Below are positions 36,301-48,406 of a DNA stretch of 64,000 nt, one piece after another. Under the pieces are notes generated by a model. That model saw nothing but the letters and a program-made list of their open reading frames with translations. It ran no database searches and had not been told where the DNA came from. The translations under genes and the position numbers were made by a program. The stretch's first letter is position 1; each line of letters opens with the position of its first letter. Origin of the DNA: Aquilaria yunnanensis. Lineage: Eukaryota; Streptophyta; Magnoliopsida; Malvales; Thymelaeaceae. The stretch covers positions 36,936,492 to 37,000,491 of the forward strand of contig CM077600.1 in assembly GCA_039654915.1 (NCBI GenBank). Direction: 5' to 3'.

Positions 36301-38820
36301 CTCTACGGAACATGTGATAATATAGTAAATCATTGAAAATTAGAGTGCTAAGTGCTTTTCCTGCACATTCACATCCCACATTTTCTTGAGAAGGCTTTCA
36401 TATGGTCTTTTTTTTGGGAGGGATTCCATCCAGTGCCGGTTTTGGATAGGAAATTTCAACACCAGATTACTGCACAGGCTTCATAGTCCCTTGATTCTTT
36501 GCGAAATCTTGAGCTTTATAAGCCTTTTTGGCTAGAGGCTTCTCGAACTATTGGAGAACTTATAGTAGCCAAAGTGGTTTAGCTTCTCCAAGAGTTATCT
36601 TTGTAAAGCTGAAAATGTGTTAAAAGGTGGAAAAAAAATTAGAACCACCGCACATGACAGAGGAAGCTCTTTGGGAAAATTTTCATCTTGGCCAAACAAG
36701 CTCAGAGTCTGCTGCATTGTGCAATTTGTGTTGAATTTTGATTTTGGGTGCGCATCTTAAGTTTGCTTAAAAGATTTTTATGATAATAAGACTGATAAGT
36801 GGCTATGTTCCTCATTGTTTAAGCCACCCATCAATTAGTTCTGGGCTAATGCCTTCACAAATGGTTAAGATGTCAATTTCTTGGAATGGGAGACTTTTTT
36901 TCTGGTTTGGGGGGGGGGGGGGGGGGGGGAGGGGGGTTTGGTTTTGTTGGTTGTGGAGATGTTTTGTAAGTAATTGACAAGTACTCAAAGAGGTAGAGAA
37001 AGAACTGCTTTGCCGAGTAAATGAAAATATCCATGGATTTCTAGGGCCACCACTTGGATTTAGATTATATTTAGAGAAGCTTTAATTGGAATGTAATGAT
37101 GTGATGGTATTAAACTTTGATATGCTTTTTTTCTTTTCAGTATCAGATGTAGCCCTTCCCCCCTTAAAAGTGTTTCTTTTACAGCTAGTGAGCATTTGTA
37201 CAACAGTCAATTTATGAGGTTACTGGGGGTCAATCATAAGTTGATATTATTGTAAAATCTTTCAGATTTGGTTTTTTCCTTTCTAGGGACCAACGTGGTT
37301 ATGAGATTCTGGTTAATTCTCGAAATCATTACCAATCAACCTCTTTAAGTTCCTGACACCTTTTTTTCACCATTCTGGTACTTAGTCTTGATAAGTAATA
37401 AGAAAAATTGTGATGATTCTGCAGGTTTAGTGGAATCACCTGTGACATGTTGAGTGAAGTGACCACAAATCTTCAAGAAGTTCAGGTTTATAACAGTCAC
37501 AATTTCTAACTTATTTTAATGTACCAAAATCACCAAGATTTTCTTTGCTCCTGTGCTCTGCTTTCCAACATTTCATCATTTGGTTGTGATCTGTTTGTCT
37601 TTCCTTGTACAGGGAGACTTTCTAAAGTTGGTACATAAGGAGACAATCCTAGTGGGTCATTCCTTGGAGAATGACTTACTGGCATTGAGGATCTCCCATG
37701 AATTAGTGATTGATACATCAGTGTTATATAAAAATCCACGTGGTGGATCTTATAAAAGTGCTCTTAGAGTTCTTGCTAAAAGATTCCTTTCAAAGGAGAT
37801 ACAGCAGTCAGGTGCTGGACACGACAGCATCGAAGATGCTAGAACTGCTATGGAGCTGGCCCTTCTGAAGATTAAAAATGGTGAGTCTGATTGTTTGTTG
37901 GAATGTTAAAACATTTGCTCTCTTTCAGACTATTGCTGCCGGACATAATAAGTCTATCCTGTGATTATCAGTTTAGCAGTGTATATCTGACTTTGGTTCT
38001 TTTGTTAGGACCTGATTTTGGTGCACCTCCATCATTTACACGTAGAAAACTCCTTGCTGTCCTGGGTGAGTCTGGCAAAACAACTTCTTTCATTGATGAT
38101 ATTTCCTTGGTCAAGCGGTATGCTTCTGAGTCATCCCATGCAATCCCTGTCACTTCTGATGATGAGGCTCTTTTGAAGGCTCGGAAAGAGGTAACTGCAG
38201 ATGAGTTTAGTCTTCTATTCTGCAGCTGCAAGTGGCGCGTTTATACTTTCTGAAACTGTGTTGTTTGTTGTAGGTAAAAAACAATAGAGTGCATTTTGTC
38301 TGGACACATTTTTCAGAACTGAATACCTATTTCAAGCAGCAAGCGGGGGATGAAGAGAAATTTAATGCCAAACTAGCACAAATGATTTCACTGCTTACCT
38401 GTGACAAGAAAAATGCCAAGTTGAAAGCTTCGAAGTCCATATCATTGGAACTGAAGGAAATCTTAGTTCGCATGGACGCTAGAATTCAAAATCTCTATGG
38501 TGAATTACCTACGAACACCATGCTAATAATTTGCACAGGACATGGAAACATCTCTGAAGTTCACCGGTATGTTCTGCAGTAAAAGCATGTGAACTCTGCC
38601 TGAGTGTGTATGGGAATATGTGCATTATACTCTCCAAACATTCAAAATCGAATTTGCTTGAACCTTATGTTTTGTTCTTGTCGTTTTTTCTTGAAGATTA
38701 AGGAAGATGCTGAAGGAGCAAAGTGAAATGAAACTTCCCCGGGAAAAGCTAATAAAGATTTTGGAAGAACTCCAAGCGCAAGCTGAAGTTGCTTTGTGCT
38801 TTGCTGGATTGAAGCGCTAG
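33314..38820 (+). CDS. SDN5: Small RNA degrading nuclease 5-like DEDDh exonuclease
   Basis: SDN proteins are 3'-5' exoribonucleases, some of which degrade small RNAs; the substrate of the SDN5 branch is less certain. Exons: 33314-33439, 33533-33589, 33681-33746, 33936-34072, 34168-34277, 34397-34522, 34629-34699, 35410-35469, 35969-36024, 37425-37485, 37613-37880, 38009-38190, 38274-38566, 38697-38820. They sum to 1737 nt, 578 aa, near the length of Arabidopsis SDN5. All DEDDh residues are present: D228 and E230 (LALDCEM), D311 ([11 protein letters not shown]), H360 and D365 (HDSIEDA). The N-terminal 200 residues carry the SDN5-type region ([20 protein letters not shown]), and the C terminus is Lys/Glu-rich. 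The ATG at 33314 has a good context (AAAATGG). The exon 6 donor (GTCAGG) was chosen because it alone keeps frame into [10 protein letters not shown]. Intron 9 is 1.4 kb with a long G run. Confidence 0.93.
36909..36936 (+). repeat. Poly-G tract in SDN5-like intron
   Basis: A run of 21 G, one A, then 6 G within the intron between exons 9 and 10. It can form G-quadruplexes in DNA and in the pre-mRNA. Exact length may be unreliable. Confidence 0.9.
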
Positions 38821-40772
38821 CTCTCAGTGTCATTCCAATTCCCTCAGATGTCCCAGAGGGAACTGAAGCGCCAGTTGAACATGAGATGAGCGACATGGAC
38901 AAATTTTAAATGAGAAAGAAATCCGCTGATCGGGTCTTAATTTGATTGGCATGAAGGCCTTCATGTTATGCGGCAAGTCAGAGTTCAAGTTCTAACTTTT
39001 TGTAATGGGATTTTCTAGTAGGTGAGTCGAAGTATGGTGAAGTGAAGTGTAGGTGCCTTAGGTAAAACATTGCCCATGGCAAGGCCTTTTGTTAAGAAAT
39101 GGTGAAATGGTAATGAAATGGTGAGGGTTAAGGGATGAGAGAAAGCTACTTCACGTTGTGGTAAGTTGCACAAGCTGTCCCAAACCTTTAATTATTATTT
39201 CTGTGCTAACACAAGTCTTCATTTTGCTTGTAGTGTATTATTAATTTTTATAAAATATTTAATTTTAGCAGCATTTTGGATGAAAATTATTATTTTGGGT
39301 GAAAAATGTCACATCAGGTTAGGATTATAGGGATAAATTTTAGTTTAATCTTTGAAAACTTTCCCCCCTAACAAAAACCTTCAAACCTTGAAATCTGCCA
39401 ATTTGACCATCACCCCATTACCTCCTTCGCCACTACCTCTCACAGCTGCTTCCCTCCCTATTTTGCCTTAGGCATTATCCATATCTCACCTTCAACCAAA
39501 CATTCTTCCTTCTCTTAGGTCTCACCGCCGCTGGGCTTCACCAAACATGACATGATTGACCCACCGATGGGTTGTACCTCTTTCTTCTTCATCAATCGAC
39601 CATTTCGATCTTTCTTGAAACAAATTATTAGGTCAGATTCTCACTTCCTCTGCCTTATCCCTACTGTTGCCCTCACCAATGATCGTCGATCAGAGGAAGA
39701 GGTGTTGTTCGACCGAAAGGTTTGCTCCTATATGGCATGGAGTGATTGCCTAGACATATTGATGCCGTCAATTTCTGGGCTGAACTTCTTCATCCAGCTC
39801 GCCCACCCAATGATTCGATTTCTTCTTCAAACCCGCGTTCGACATCAAAAGCCTCCGATTGTTTCTCCTTCAGATCCTTCACGATTCCATTTCTTCTCCA
39901 AATCTTTCACGATTCGATTTCTCCTTTAGATCCTTCACAATCATCCACGCGCGTCAGTGATGGAAGAAATAAAAGGGGCAATGAAGGTCAATAGAAATAT
40001 GTTACGAGCAAAGTGAAAGTTATTGTTAGAACAAGAATAATAATAGAGTTTTAAAGAAGCATAAAAACTTTTTTTTTTTTGTGTTGTGAACGACAAATCT
40101 ATCGGAACCAACTAAACATGTTGTTTTACACATTTCATTAGTACTATTCTACTTTTGTAGGTAATCTGGTCAATTTTCTCTTTACTTGTATTGGAAAAAT
40201 AGACATCCGATGAAGGTGAAAATTGAAAATAAATTAGAGAAAAGATTTCAATCCTTTATAGTGGTTCAAAGAAATGGGTAAGAAAGGGTAGAATTACTGG
40301 TGAGTCAAGTAAAGCTAGTTGGTTGACATTCAACTATAGTTTTTGAAGGATTTAATTTTAATCCTTCAGGGACATCTGATCAAATTGAAAAGATACAGAG
40401 AAAATAGGGTTTGGTTGGTGAGAGATAAGAAGTTTCTTCTGGAGTTTTCTTGGGAAATCAAGTGAAATGTTTAGGAAACTTGCAGTGTTGGTCTCAAATT
40501 CCCGATTCATTTCATATTGGTCATTTTTCTTTTTAAACAGTTCATTTTGGCAAGTATTAAAAAAAAAAAACCAATTCATCTTGGAACAAATTTTTCATAC
40601 ATTCTTATGTTCATTATCTAACGGTTGCACAAACAGTATAATTCAATTCAAAACTATGATGAATAACTAATTCCAGATCAACCTTATTATGTAGTATAAT
40701 TTTGCTAATGTCAAATTGCCATATATTTTATGTGCAACTTTTTAGGGTGACTCGTGATCTTATAATATAGTA
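38821..40772. other. SDN5-like 3' UTR and intergenic DNA
   Basis: The first part is probably 3' UTR. A pyrimidine-rich segment at about 39360-39950 has open frames (39552-39929 plus) but no recognisable family. No RNA gene seen. Confidence 0.45.
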
Positions 40773-41009
40773 CTACATCTCTCTCAAAGTCTTTTAATAT
40801 TCACTATTTATAGTAATTAATTTATAATTTTTTATTTTCAACATTCTGATATATAAATTTAAACATTTTGTATATAATTGATAAATGAATAACTTATATT
40901 TTCTAAATATATTTTTTCAAAATTTATAGCAAATAATAATATAAATAAATTTAGATAAAATTTAAATTGAAAAATTAAATTGTGCCAAAGAAACATCTAA
41001 CAAATGTAG
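40773..41009. mobile_element. Stowaway-like MITE (degraded, 237 bp)
   Basis: Starts CTACATCTCTCTCAAAG after TA (40771-40772) and ends CATCTAACAAATGTAG before TA (41010-41011). The interior AATTAATTTATAATTTT matches other copies of this family. Confidence 0.75.
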
Positions 41010-41159
41010 TATTACCTAATTTGTTTCAACTACCAAAAGAGAGTAATATTTAACTTGATATATAAAGTTAAAACTTTTGGGGTAGAAGTTGTCTATCATC
41101 CTTTGGGTATGTGTACTCCAAACTTAATATCATTAACTTAAACATCCATGTTATAATAA

Positions 41160-41395
41160 TTCATCTAATTTTGAGATGTATTTATTTAGTTCTCAGATAT
41201 ATTTGTCTAGTTCTTTTATGCATTTGTCTATAATAAAGATTATCTTATTTAGATTTAAGATACATGTATTTCATTTTAATTGTATATTTATTTCTAAGAT
41301 GCATTTATTTAGTTTTAAGATACATTTGTCTAGGATTGAAATTATATTATATACATTTAAGATGCATTTGTTTAGTTCTAAGAAGAGTGGTCCAT
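41160..41395. repeat. Degenerate short tandem repeat (TTTAAGATGCATTTGTTTAG-like)
   Basis: About eight diverged copies of a 20-27 bp motif, (T)AAGATRCATTTRTTTAGTT, for example near 41173, 41200, 41220, 41258, 41296, 41317 and 41360. The apparent 88-aa frame here is made by the repeat. Confidence 0.7.
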
Positions 41396-41763
41396 GTGTT
41401 TATAAATTAGCTTTAAAACTCCAATATGTGAAAAACTTATGATAATCTTAGTTGGAGCTTTATTTGTTGTGTGCTTGGGCAGGTGGACTTTCCTACAAAT
41501 TGGGTCAATCTTATAATGTAGCATTTTTCAACTGTATCCTATTGTGTATTGGTTAATTACTGTACAACTGAGTGGCTTACACCATTGATTGGGATTTGGC
41601 AAAGTGATCCACTTTTACCTTATCTCTTCATTTCTTATGCTAAACATTCACATTTTACTTGGGTGATTCAATCAACAAGGTGTCTTATAACTCTTAAAGC
41701 TAGTCGTTCCGGTCCAATAATTAGCCTTTTTTTTATATACTCCCTGGAGCTTTTTATTCAATT
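41396..41763. other. Intergenic flank of the second copia element
   Basis: No gene recognised. The last five bases before the LTR are CAATT, a possible target-site copy. Confidence 0.5.
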
Positions 41764-41956
41764 TGTTAAACAAAGATACGTGCTGATCACGTCTGGATAA
41801 ACCTTTTATCCTGTATAGCTAAAGTAGTAGTTATACTTGCATTTATCTTATACAGTTTGTATCCCATTATGACTATTGTAACCAATTATTATAAATACGA
41901 AATATAAAGAAGGCTTGAGTATGGCAAAACATTTATCCTTTCCGTTTATTCTTTCA
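41764..41956 (+). repeat. 5' LTR of second copia element
   Basis: Begins TGTTAAACAAAG and ends TATTCTTTCA immediately before the primer-binding site. Contains TATAAATA-like sequence (ATTATAAATACG near 41890). Confidence 0.93.
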
Positions 41957-41968
41957 TGGTATCAGAGT
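41957..41968 (+). promoter_or_regulatory. Primer-binding site (initiator Met tRNA)
   Basis: TGGTATCAGAGT matches the standard copia primer-binding site complementary to the 3' end of plant initiator-Met tRNA, adjoining the LTR end. Confidence 0.9.
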
Positions 41969-41985
41969 TTGCGATACCAACATCA

Positions 41986-44900
41986 ATGGCTATTGAAACT
42001 TCTTCCATTAATGCCTCAAACAACTCCTTTATCTCCCCTCCCAATTCTCTGCTTGGTCTGTTACCAGCACCGTTTGTCAGCTTTGGACACTTGGTTAATA
42101 TCTGGCTAACAAGAGATAACTATCTCTTATGGAAGGTGCAATTTTTCCCTTATCTGTGAAGCCAATGACTGTTAGGGTATGTTGATGGCACTATTAAGTG
42201 CCCCAATCAGTACATCTCTGATGTTTCAACCTCTAAAGGCAGCAGCCCAGACCTGGTTAAGAACTCGACATATCACACTTGGTTTCAAATAGATCAAACA
42301 ATCTTGAGTATGTTAATCTTGTTACTCATTGAAGAGATCCTCGCACAAGTCATCAACCTATCAACCTTCTTCGAAGTATGGACTGCCTTGGCCCAGATGT
42401 TCGCCTCGCAATCCAATGCTAGGATCATGCAGATCCGATATCAACTTTGAATAATGAAGAAGAAAGATCTTTCTATAACTGAATACTTTCAGCGTGTCAA
42501 AAGCCTTGCCGACACATTGGCTGCAGTCAAACAACCTTTATAGGATTATGAAATCACTTCACACATCTTTGCTAGTCTTAGCTTTGAGTTTGACCAGCTA
42601 GTTATTGCCATAACAACTTGGGTTAACCTTATGACACTTAATGACCTTTATGGTCAGTTGTTAAGTTATGAGTTGCGTCTTGAACAACATCATGGAACAC
42701 TTCAGCCTCATGGTGAAAGAGCATCAGTTAATATGGCCACTCGGAACAATCCACCAAATCGAGGAGGTTTTGGACGAAGCTTTAACAATCGAGGAAGAGG
42801 CTGAGGGCATGGTCGAACTGGATCAAATAATGGAGGACAATGAGACTTTAGCAACAAAAACAATGGTGTAACGTGCCAAGTTTGTAATAAGTTTGGTCAT
42901 TCTGCCTTAAAGTGTTTTTATAGATTTGACCACTCATATTAAAGAGTGCAAAACAAAATTGCTGCAGTAGCTGCCACACCATCATTCTAGTTAGTCCTGA
43001 ATTGGTACACAGATTTCGAGGCCAATAATTACATTACGATAGATCTTGGAAGTCTAACATTCCGTGAGAAATACAATGGTGGCGATAGGGTTTAGGTTGG
43101 CAATGGAGCAGGTTTATCCATTCACCATATTGGCCACACCACAATTCCTACATTTTCTAATCCCTTATGCCTTAAGAATGTGCTTCATGTTCCTCACATA
43201 AAAAAAAAAAACCTTATTTCTGTAAGTAAGTTGACAAATGACAACAAAGTCTTTCTAAAGTTTCACCCAAATCATTTTTATGTCAAAGACCAGGTAACGA
43301 AGAAAAAGGTGCCCCAAGGACCATGTAAAAATGGCCTTTACCAATTTCCTTCAAATCAAGTTTTAGCCCTTCTTGGTGAACATGTCAGTCCCGATCAGTG
43401 GCACAGGAGACTTGGCCATCCTTTCATTCCAGTAGTATGTAGTGTTTTGAGTTAGAATAATCTTCTCATCACCACAAACGAGGAACAACTTGTTTGTGGA
43501 GCCTGTTAACAAGGCAAAAGTCGTCAGTTACCTTTTAAGGCATATACTTTTGTTTCAATAAACCCTTTGGAACTTTTTTTTTTAGATGTTTGGGGACTTG
43601 CCCCCAAGTCCGTTAATGGTTTTCGATACTATGTTATTTTCATTGATGACTTTAGTAAGTTCATTTGGCTATACCCATTGGTTTGTAAATCTAAAGTTTA
43701 TGATGTGTTTCTCAAGTTTCAGCGCCAAGTTGAATGCCTTTTTAGTACGAAAATTAAAGCTCTTCACACAGATTGGGGGGGGAGAATATTAGAAACTTCA
43801 TCACCTTTTCACCTTTGTAGGAATTGATCATAGGATCTCTTGTCCACTCACGTATCAACAAAATGGGATAGCTGAGAGAAAACATAGACACATAGTAGAA
43901 ACAGGAAAGTCCCTCTTATCTCAAGCTAACATGTCATTAAAGTTTTGGGATGATGCCTTTCTTTTTGCCACATATCTCATCAATCGTATGCCTAGCTTTG
44001 TTACTAATAATATTTCTCCCTTTGAACGACTATTCAAACGAAAACAAGATTATGCCCTCCTTAAGGTGTTTGGTTATATGTGTTGGCCTCATTTGCAAGC
44101 TTACACCACTCAAAAGTTTGATTTTCGAACAAAAGAATATGTCTTTATTGGGTATAGCTCTCTGCAAAAAAGGTTATAAGTGTCTTCATGTGCCTACTGG
44201 TCAAGTCTATATTTCTAGAAACGTTGTCTTCGATGAAAAAGTTTTCCCTTTCACTTGCATTACCTCTCCCATAAATTTGAAATAACCTAAACCTACCACT
44301 CAAACTGTCCAACTTCCATTGATTCCTTCTCCCCAAGATGACCTTCGAGTAACCCTATCATCAACCGTACACAACAGTGAACCTACTCTTGAGCTTCATC
44401 CTTTGCAAGCTAGCACCTCTGATACATCTCCAACCAATTCTCTTAAAACTCTAGCCTCGACTGAACAAGCCCAACCTGCTCCTTGTCATTGCATGAGAAC
44501 TAGATTACGGGACAATATTGTTAGGCTGAAATAGTTCACAGATAGCATTATTAGATATCCGGTGTCTCATGTCTTAACTGTCATCACCAGCGATGAAAAT
44601 GATAGAGAGCTAAACACTTTGGCACAAGCTCAAGCCAGTTCTTAATAGAGCCGAGCTATGAATGAAGAGTTTGAAGCACTACAAAAAAATGGAACATGGA
44701 CTCTTGAACTGTGAAGAACTAGCATAAATGTGATCGATTTTAAGTGGGTTTTTAAACTAAAAAAAAGCATATGGTACAGTTAAAAGACATAAAGCTAGGT
44801 TGGTTGCTAAGGGATTTTGGTAGAAATATGGCATCGATTATCATGACACTTACAGCCTTGTTGTGAAGCCTACCACTATCAGACTTATTCTATCTATTGC

Positions 44901-46100
44901 TGTTTCAAGAGCATGGAACATTCTCCAATTGGATGTTCCAAATGCTTTTCTACATGGCTATTTCAAGAAAGAGTTTTATATGACACAGCCACTAGGTTTT
45001 ATACATGCTCAGTATCCAAATCATGTTTACAAATTGCGAAAGACCATCTATGGTCTTAAATAGGCTCCACGGGCTTGGTACTCATGGCTAAGTGTTCAAC
45101 TATTAGAGTTTGGTTTTGTAGCTTCGAAAGTTGATACATCTTTGTTCATATTCAATCATAATGGTGTTCTAATTTTTATCCTCATATAAGTTGATGACAT
45201 CTTGCTTACAGGATCCTCATTTATAGTTATTAGCAGCCTTCTTCAACATCTGATGGAGGAATTTGCTGTCAAGGATCTTGGAGACCTTAATTTCTTTCTT
45301 GGCATAAAAGCTATTCGAACATCTTCAGGACTTGTCTTATCTCAATAGAGGTATATTCATGAGCTTCTCCATGGGACCAATATGGTTGCTGCTAAAGGCA
45401 TCGTCACTCCTCTCTTCACCATCGAGAATCTGTCGAAGAAAGAGGGCACACCCTTGTCTGATCCTTGCATGTACAGAAGCAATAGGGGAGCTTTGCAGTA
45501 TCTTACCCTTACTCAGCCGGACATCTCTTTCGCAATCAACAAAGTGTGTTAGTTCTTACAAGCTCCCACTTCAGCTCATTGGTCAGTAGTCAAACGAATA
45601 ATTTGGTATCTACACAGATCAAATTCTAGTGTTCTCAGTGCCTTCTCGGATGCCGATTGGGCTGGATGTCCTGGTGATCGAAGGTCTACTAGCGGATATG
45701 TAGTCTTCCTTGGTTCGAATTTAGTCCCCAAAGCTCATGAAAACAACAAACTATTTTGTGGTCTAGTACTGAGGCTGAATATCAGTCACTAGCGAATGCC
45801 ACTGCTGAGTTAACTTGGATTCATACATTGCTCTTTGAGCTTGGCATTTTTCTGCATCAAGCTCCCATTTTGTGGTGTGATAATCTTGGTACTACCTACC
45901 TCTCTGCTAACCCCGTGTTCCATGCACGTACCAAACACATAGAAGTGGACTTCCATTTCATTCAAAAGAAGGTGGCACGAAGTGATCTTGTTGTATAATT
46001 CATATCGACTAATGATCAAGTTGCAGATATACTCACTAAGCCACTAGCAACCCGTCTTCGTTAGCTTTTTTACAGCAATCTCAACATAGCTCTTAGATAG
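41986..46100 (+). pseudogene. copia gag-pol polyprotein, heavily decayed
   Basis: The gag start MAIETSSINASNNSF at 41986 runs to about 42159 before breaking. Later fragments show GAG-pre-integrase (WHRRLGHPF, about 43400), integrase (LDVWGLAPK at about 43582 to about 44170), RT (NILQLDVPNAFLHG at about 44917), and RNase H ([19 protein letters not shown] at about 45645; [20 protein letters not shown] at about 45760). The tyrosine of the RT YVDD box is a TAA stop (about 45187). Multiple further stops and frameshifts; older than the element at 1-3505. Confidence 0.92.
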
Positions 46101-46117
46101 TTGAGATTAAGGGGGCA

Positions 46118-46310
46118 TGTTAAACTAAGATACGTGCTGATTACGTCTGGATAAACCTCTTATCCTGTACAGTTAAAACAGTAGTCATACTTGTGTTTAT
46201 CTTAGATAGTTTATATCCCATTATGACTCTTGTAACCAATTATTATAAACACAAAATATGAAGAAGGCTTGAGTGCGGCAAAACATTTATCCTTTCCGTC
46301 TATTATTTAT
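46118..46310 (+). repeat. 3' LTR of second copia element
   Basis: Begins TGTTAAACTAAG after the purine tract. Same length as the 5' LTR. The terminal CA has decayed to AT or was shortened by a base. Confidence 0.92.
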
Positions 46311-47549
46311 AATTCTCATTACGTTGCGAATGTTCAAAGCAATCAGTGTTCAAAGCGATTGGGGGTCCAGTTTGAGTCCATTAAGGGGCCTTAAATCTGA
46401 TGATGAGATTAACAGTACTAGATTAATTAGTTGTATGAAGACAAGCTTTCAAGAGGAAAAAGAAGAGGAAGACTCGGTCAGACCAAGACAAACATAATTA
46501 AGGATGTCTTTTTCATATATAGATTTTGTTGGGGTTGATGGAAATGATTGAGATTACTACGAAAAATTATCCTACATTTGAAATTAGATTAGGAGCAGTG
46601 GATTGGTTTGAAATTGGGAAAGCTCCTACAATTTTGGAAGAAGATATTGGAGCAATTACAAAAGCCATACATACAGTTAGAAACTAGCCCAAATTTTTTA
46701 GGAGTGGTAAAAACTGCTTTAAATGATATCTGTTGAACTGCTCCTAACAGCCCCCTTTAAGCATTTGTGGAAGCAAAAAAATTAATGATAATTAAGAAAG
46801 AACTGACAAACAGATTTCCCTGGTTTAATTCGATCCATATAACCTATCAATGGGGAGAAGAGAATTTTGCTATGTTGAAGATTAATTGTTACAAAATTAA
46901 AAAAGTTCTCAAAACTCGTAAAACTTGAAACTTGCTTACACCTCATTCCCAAAATGCAGTGAGTTAACAGAACCCTAATCTAAGATTCATATGTATATGT
47001 AAAGACAAAATGGCAATACAATGAGTTACCAAATCCTTTATTTTTCTACAACATTATACTTATCCAAAATTATATTAGAAAAACATCGCACCTCAAAAAG
47101 AAAAAAAAAGCCGCAATAAGAGGCCTTCTGTTTAGCCTGTTTCATACTTCTTCTTTGAGGTGCATGCATGTTCATTTGGCAAGCAAAACACGGATTTGTT
47201 TAAGGAAATTTTGGAAAAGAAATTAGCAGGGATGTTCATTATTTGAGTATAACCCAAAAAATCAAGTGGATTATTTGGAATATCGGATAAAATAGTTCTG
47301 CTAGTTGGTTCACATCTGTTCAAAACTAAATTTCGTACTTAGTTATTAGATTAATTATTGGTTCATAAGTAAAAAACCGAACAAAATGAGTAGATAGAAA
47401 GTGATGTGTATTTTACAATTATTATAGTTAACCCTATATATATAAGGTCATTTTGCTTTAATTTTGGACTATATTATGAATTAATCTTTCACTTTAGGTA
47501 TGAAATGTAAAATTTTGAATTTAATCATATTTTTTCAAGTTATGTTTCA
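46311..47549. other. Intergenic AT-rich DNA
   Basis: No gene recognised. The stretch at 46590-46770 carries AGGAGCAGT/GGAGCAATT/GCTCCTAAC motifs that could be a small foldback remnant; pairing is too weak to call. Confidence 0.45.
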
Positions 47550-47797
47550 CTCCCTCCGTCCTAAACCATTTGCAACATACTCTGTTTTAGGCCTTCACAA
47601 ACATTTGTAACATTTTTATATATATTGCATAAATGATTTTACCTATTATGTTATGAGCTATTATTTTATTCTTTTTTTTAATTATTTTTCTTGATTTACA
47701 TGTAAAAAATGAAGAAGAAAAGTGAAAACAACACACAAATATTTTCTTATTTCTTAACTTCGTCAAATTCAAATGTTCAATCAAATGGGGCATGAAG
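47550..47797. mobile_element. Stowaway-like MITE (248 bp)
   Basis: Starts CTCCCTCCGTCCTAAACC and ends ATGGGGCATGAAG before TA (47798-47799). The left flank reads CA instead of TA, a likely point change. Right terminal repeat is partly decayed. Confidence 0.72.
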
Positions 47798-47798
47798 T

Positions 47799-47803
47799 AT
47801 GTG

Positions 47804-47834
<31 letters not shown>

Positions 47835-47836
47835 TG
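47799..47836. repeat. (TG)n plus poly-T tract
   Basis: About 9 TG units followed by about 18 T, immediately right of the MITE. Confidence 0.9.
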
Positions 47837-48296
47837 CAATTATCAAGTGCTTAGTTTTGATAAAGGAGAACCAAATTACGGAAATTGAACAAACTAAATA
47901 TAATTTGAATTATTCGAATGAAAATTGAATAAACTTAATTATAATTCAGATCAATAAGCAATTTCAATTGTTTATATCAATTTTATAGAAACCTAAAACC
48001 AATCAAACTATTTTATTTGGATTTGTTAAATGAATGAAGGCACTCCTAAATGGAAGCCATTATCTAACAAAGTATACCCATTGCAAAATATTAGATACTT
48101 TGTGCGTGTACATAGTTTTGGAGCCCCTTCTAGGCAAAAAATGCGACGATTCGTTTAATGATCAGAAAAATAATCATCTTCCCATTCATTTCTAAATTTG
48201 GCAAAATAAAAATTTCTGATTGTACATATCCCTAAAAAGGAAAAACAATGATGTTACATAAATTCAATATCTGATCTCCATTGCCAAAATTTTCAC
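47837..48296. other. YUC upstream region
   Basis: AT-rich presumptive promoter of the YUC gene. No auxin-response TGTCTC cluster or other strong motif was seen. Confidence 0.4.
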
Positions 48297-48304
48297 TATA
48301 AAGA
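48297..48304 (+). promoter_or_regulatory. Candidate TATA box of the YUC gene
   Basis: CTATAAAG lies about 105 bases upstream of the YUC ATG, a plausible distance for a TATA box with a short 5' UTR. Based on sequence and position only. Confidence 0.45.
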
Positions 48305-48406
48305 AGCGCATGCAATTTATTAGTTGTATAACTAAATAGAAAGAAGAAGCACAAGTGTAGTAGCAATTCATTTGAAATAGAGAAACTAACCAGCTACCAA
48401 GAAGAA

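Larger units (their letters stand above)
41764..46310 (+). mobile_element. Ty1/copia retrotransposon, full-length but dead (4547 bp)
   Basis: Two 193-bp LTRs (41764-41956, 46118-46310) flank gag-pol remains. TGGTATCAGAG directly follows the 5' LTR (initiator-Met tRNA primer site) and a purine tract (GATTAAGGGGG) precedes the 3' LTR. By hand count the LTRs differ at about 23 of 193 sites, about 88% identity. Flanks show a possible imperfect target duplication (CAATT and TAATT). Coding lesions are many. The order protease/GAG-pre-integrase, integrase, RT, RNase H identifies copia. Confidence 0.94.

Noticed and set aside
39552..39929. 125-aa frame after the SDN5-like gene
   Set aside because: No family resemblance, no conserved motif, and a second frame overlaps it; insufficient to call a gene.
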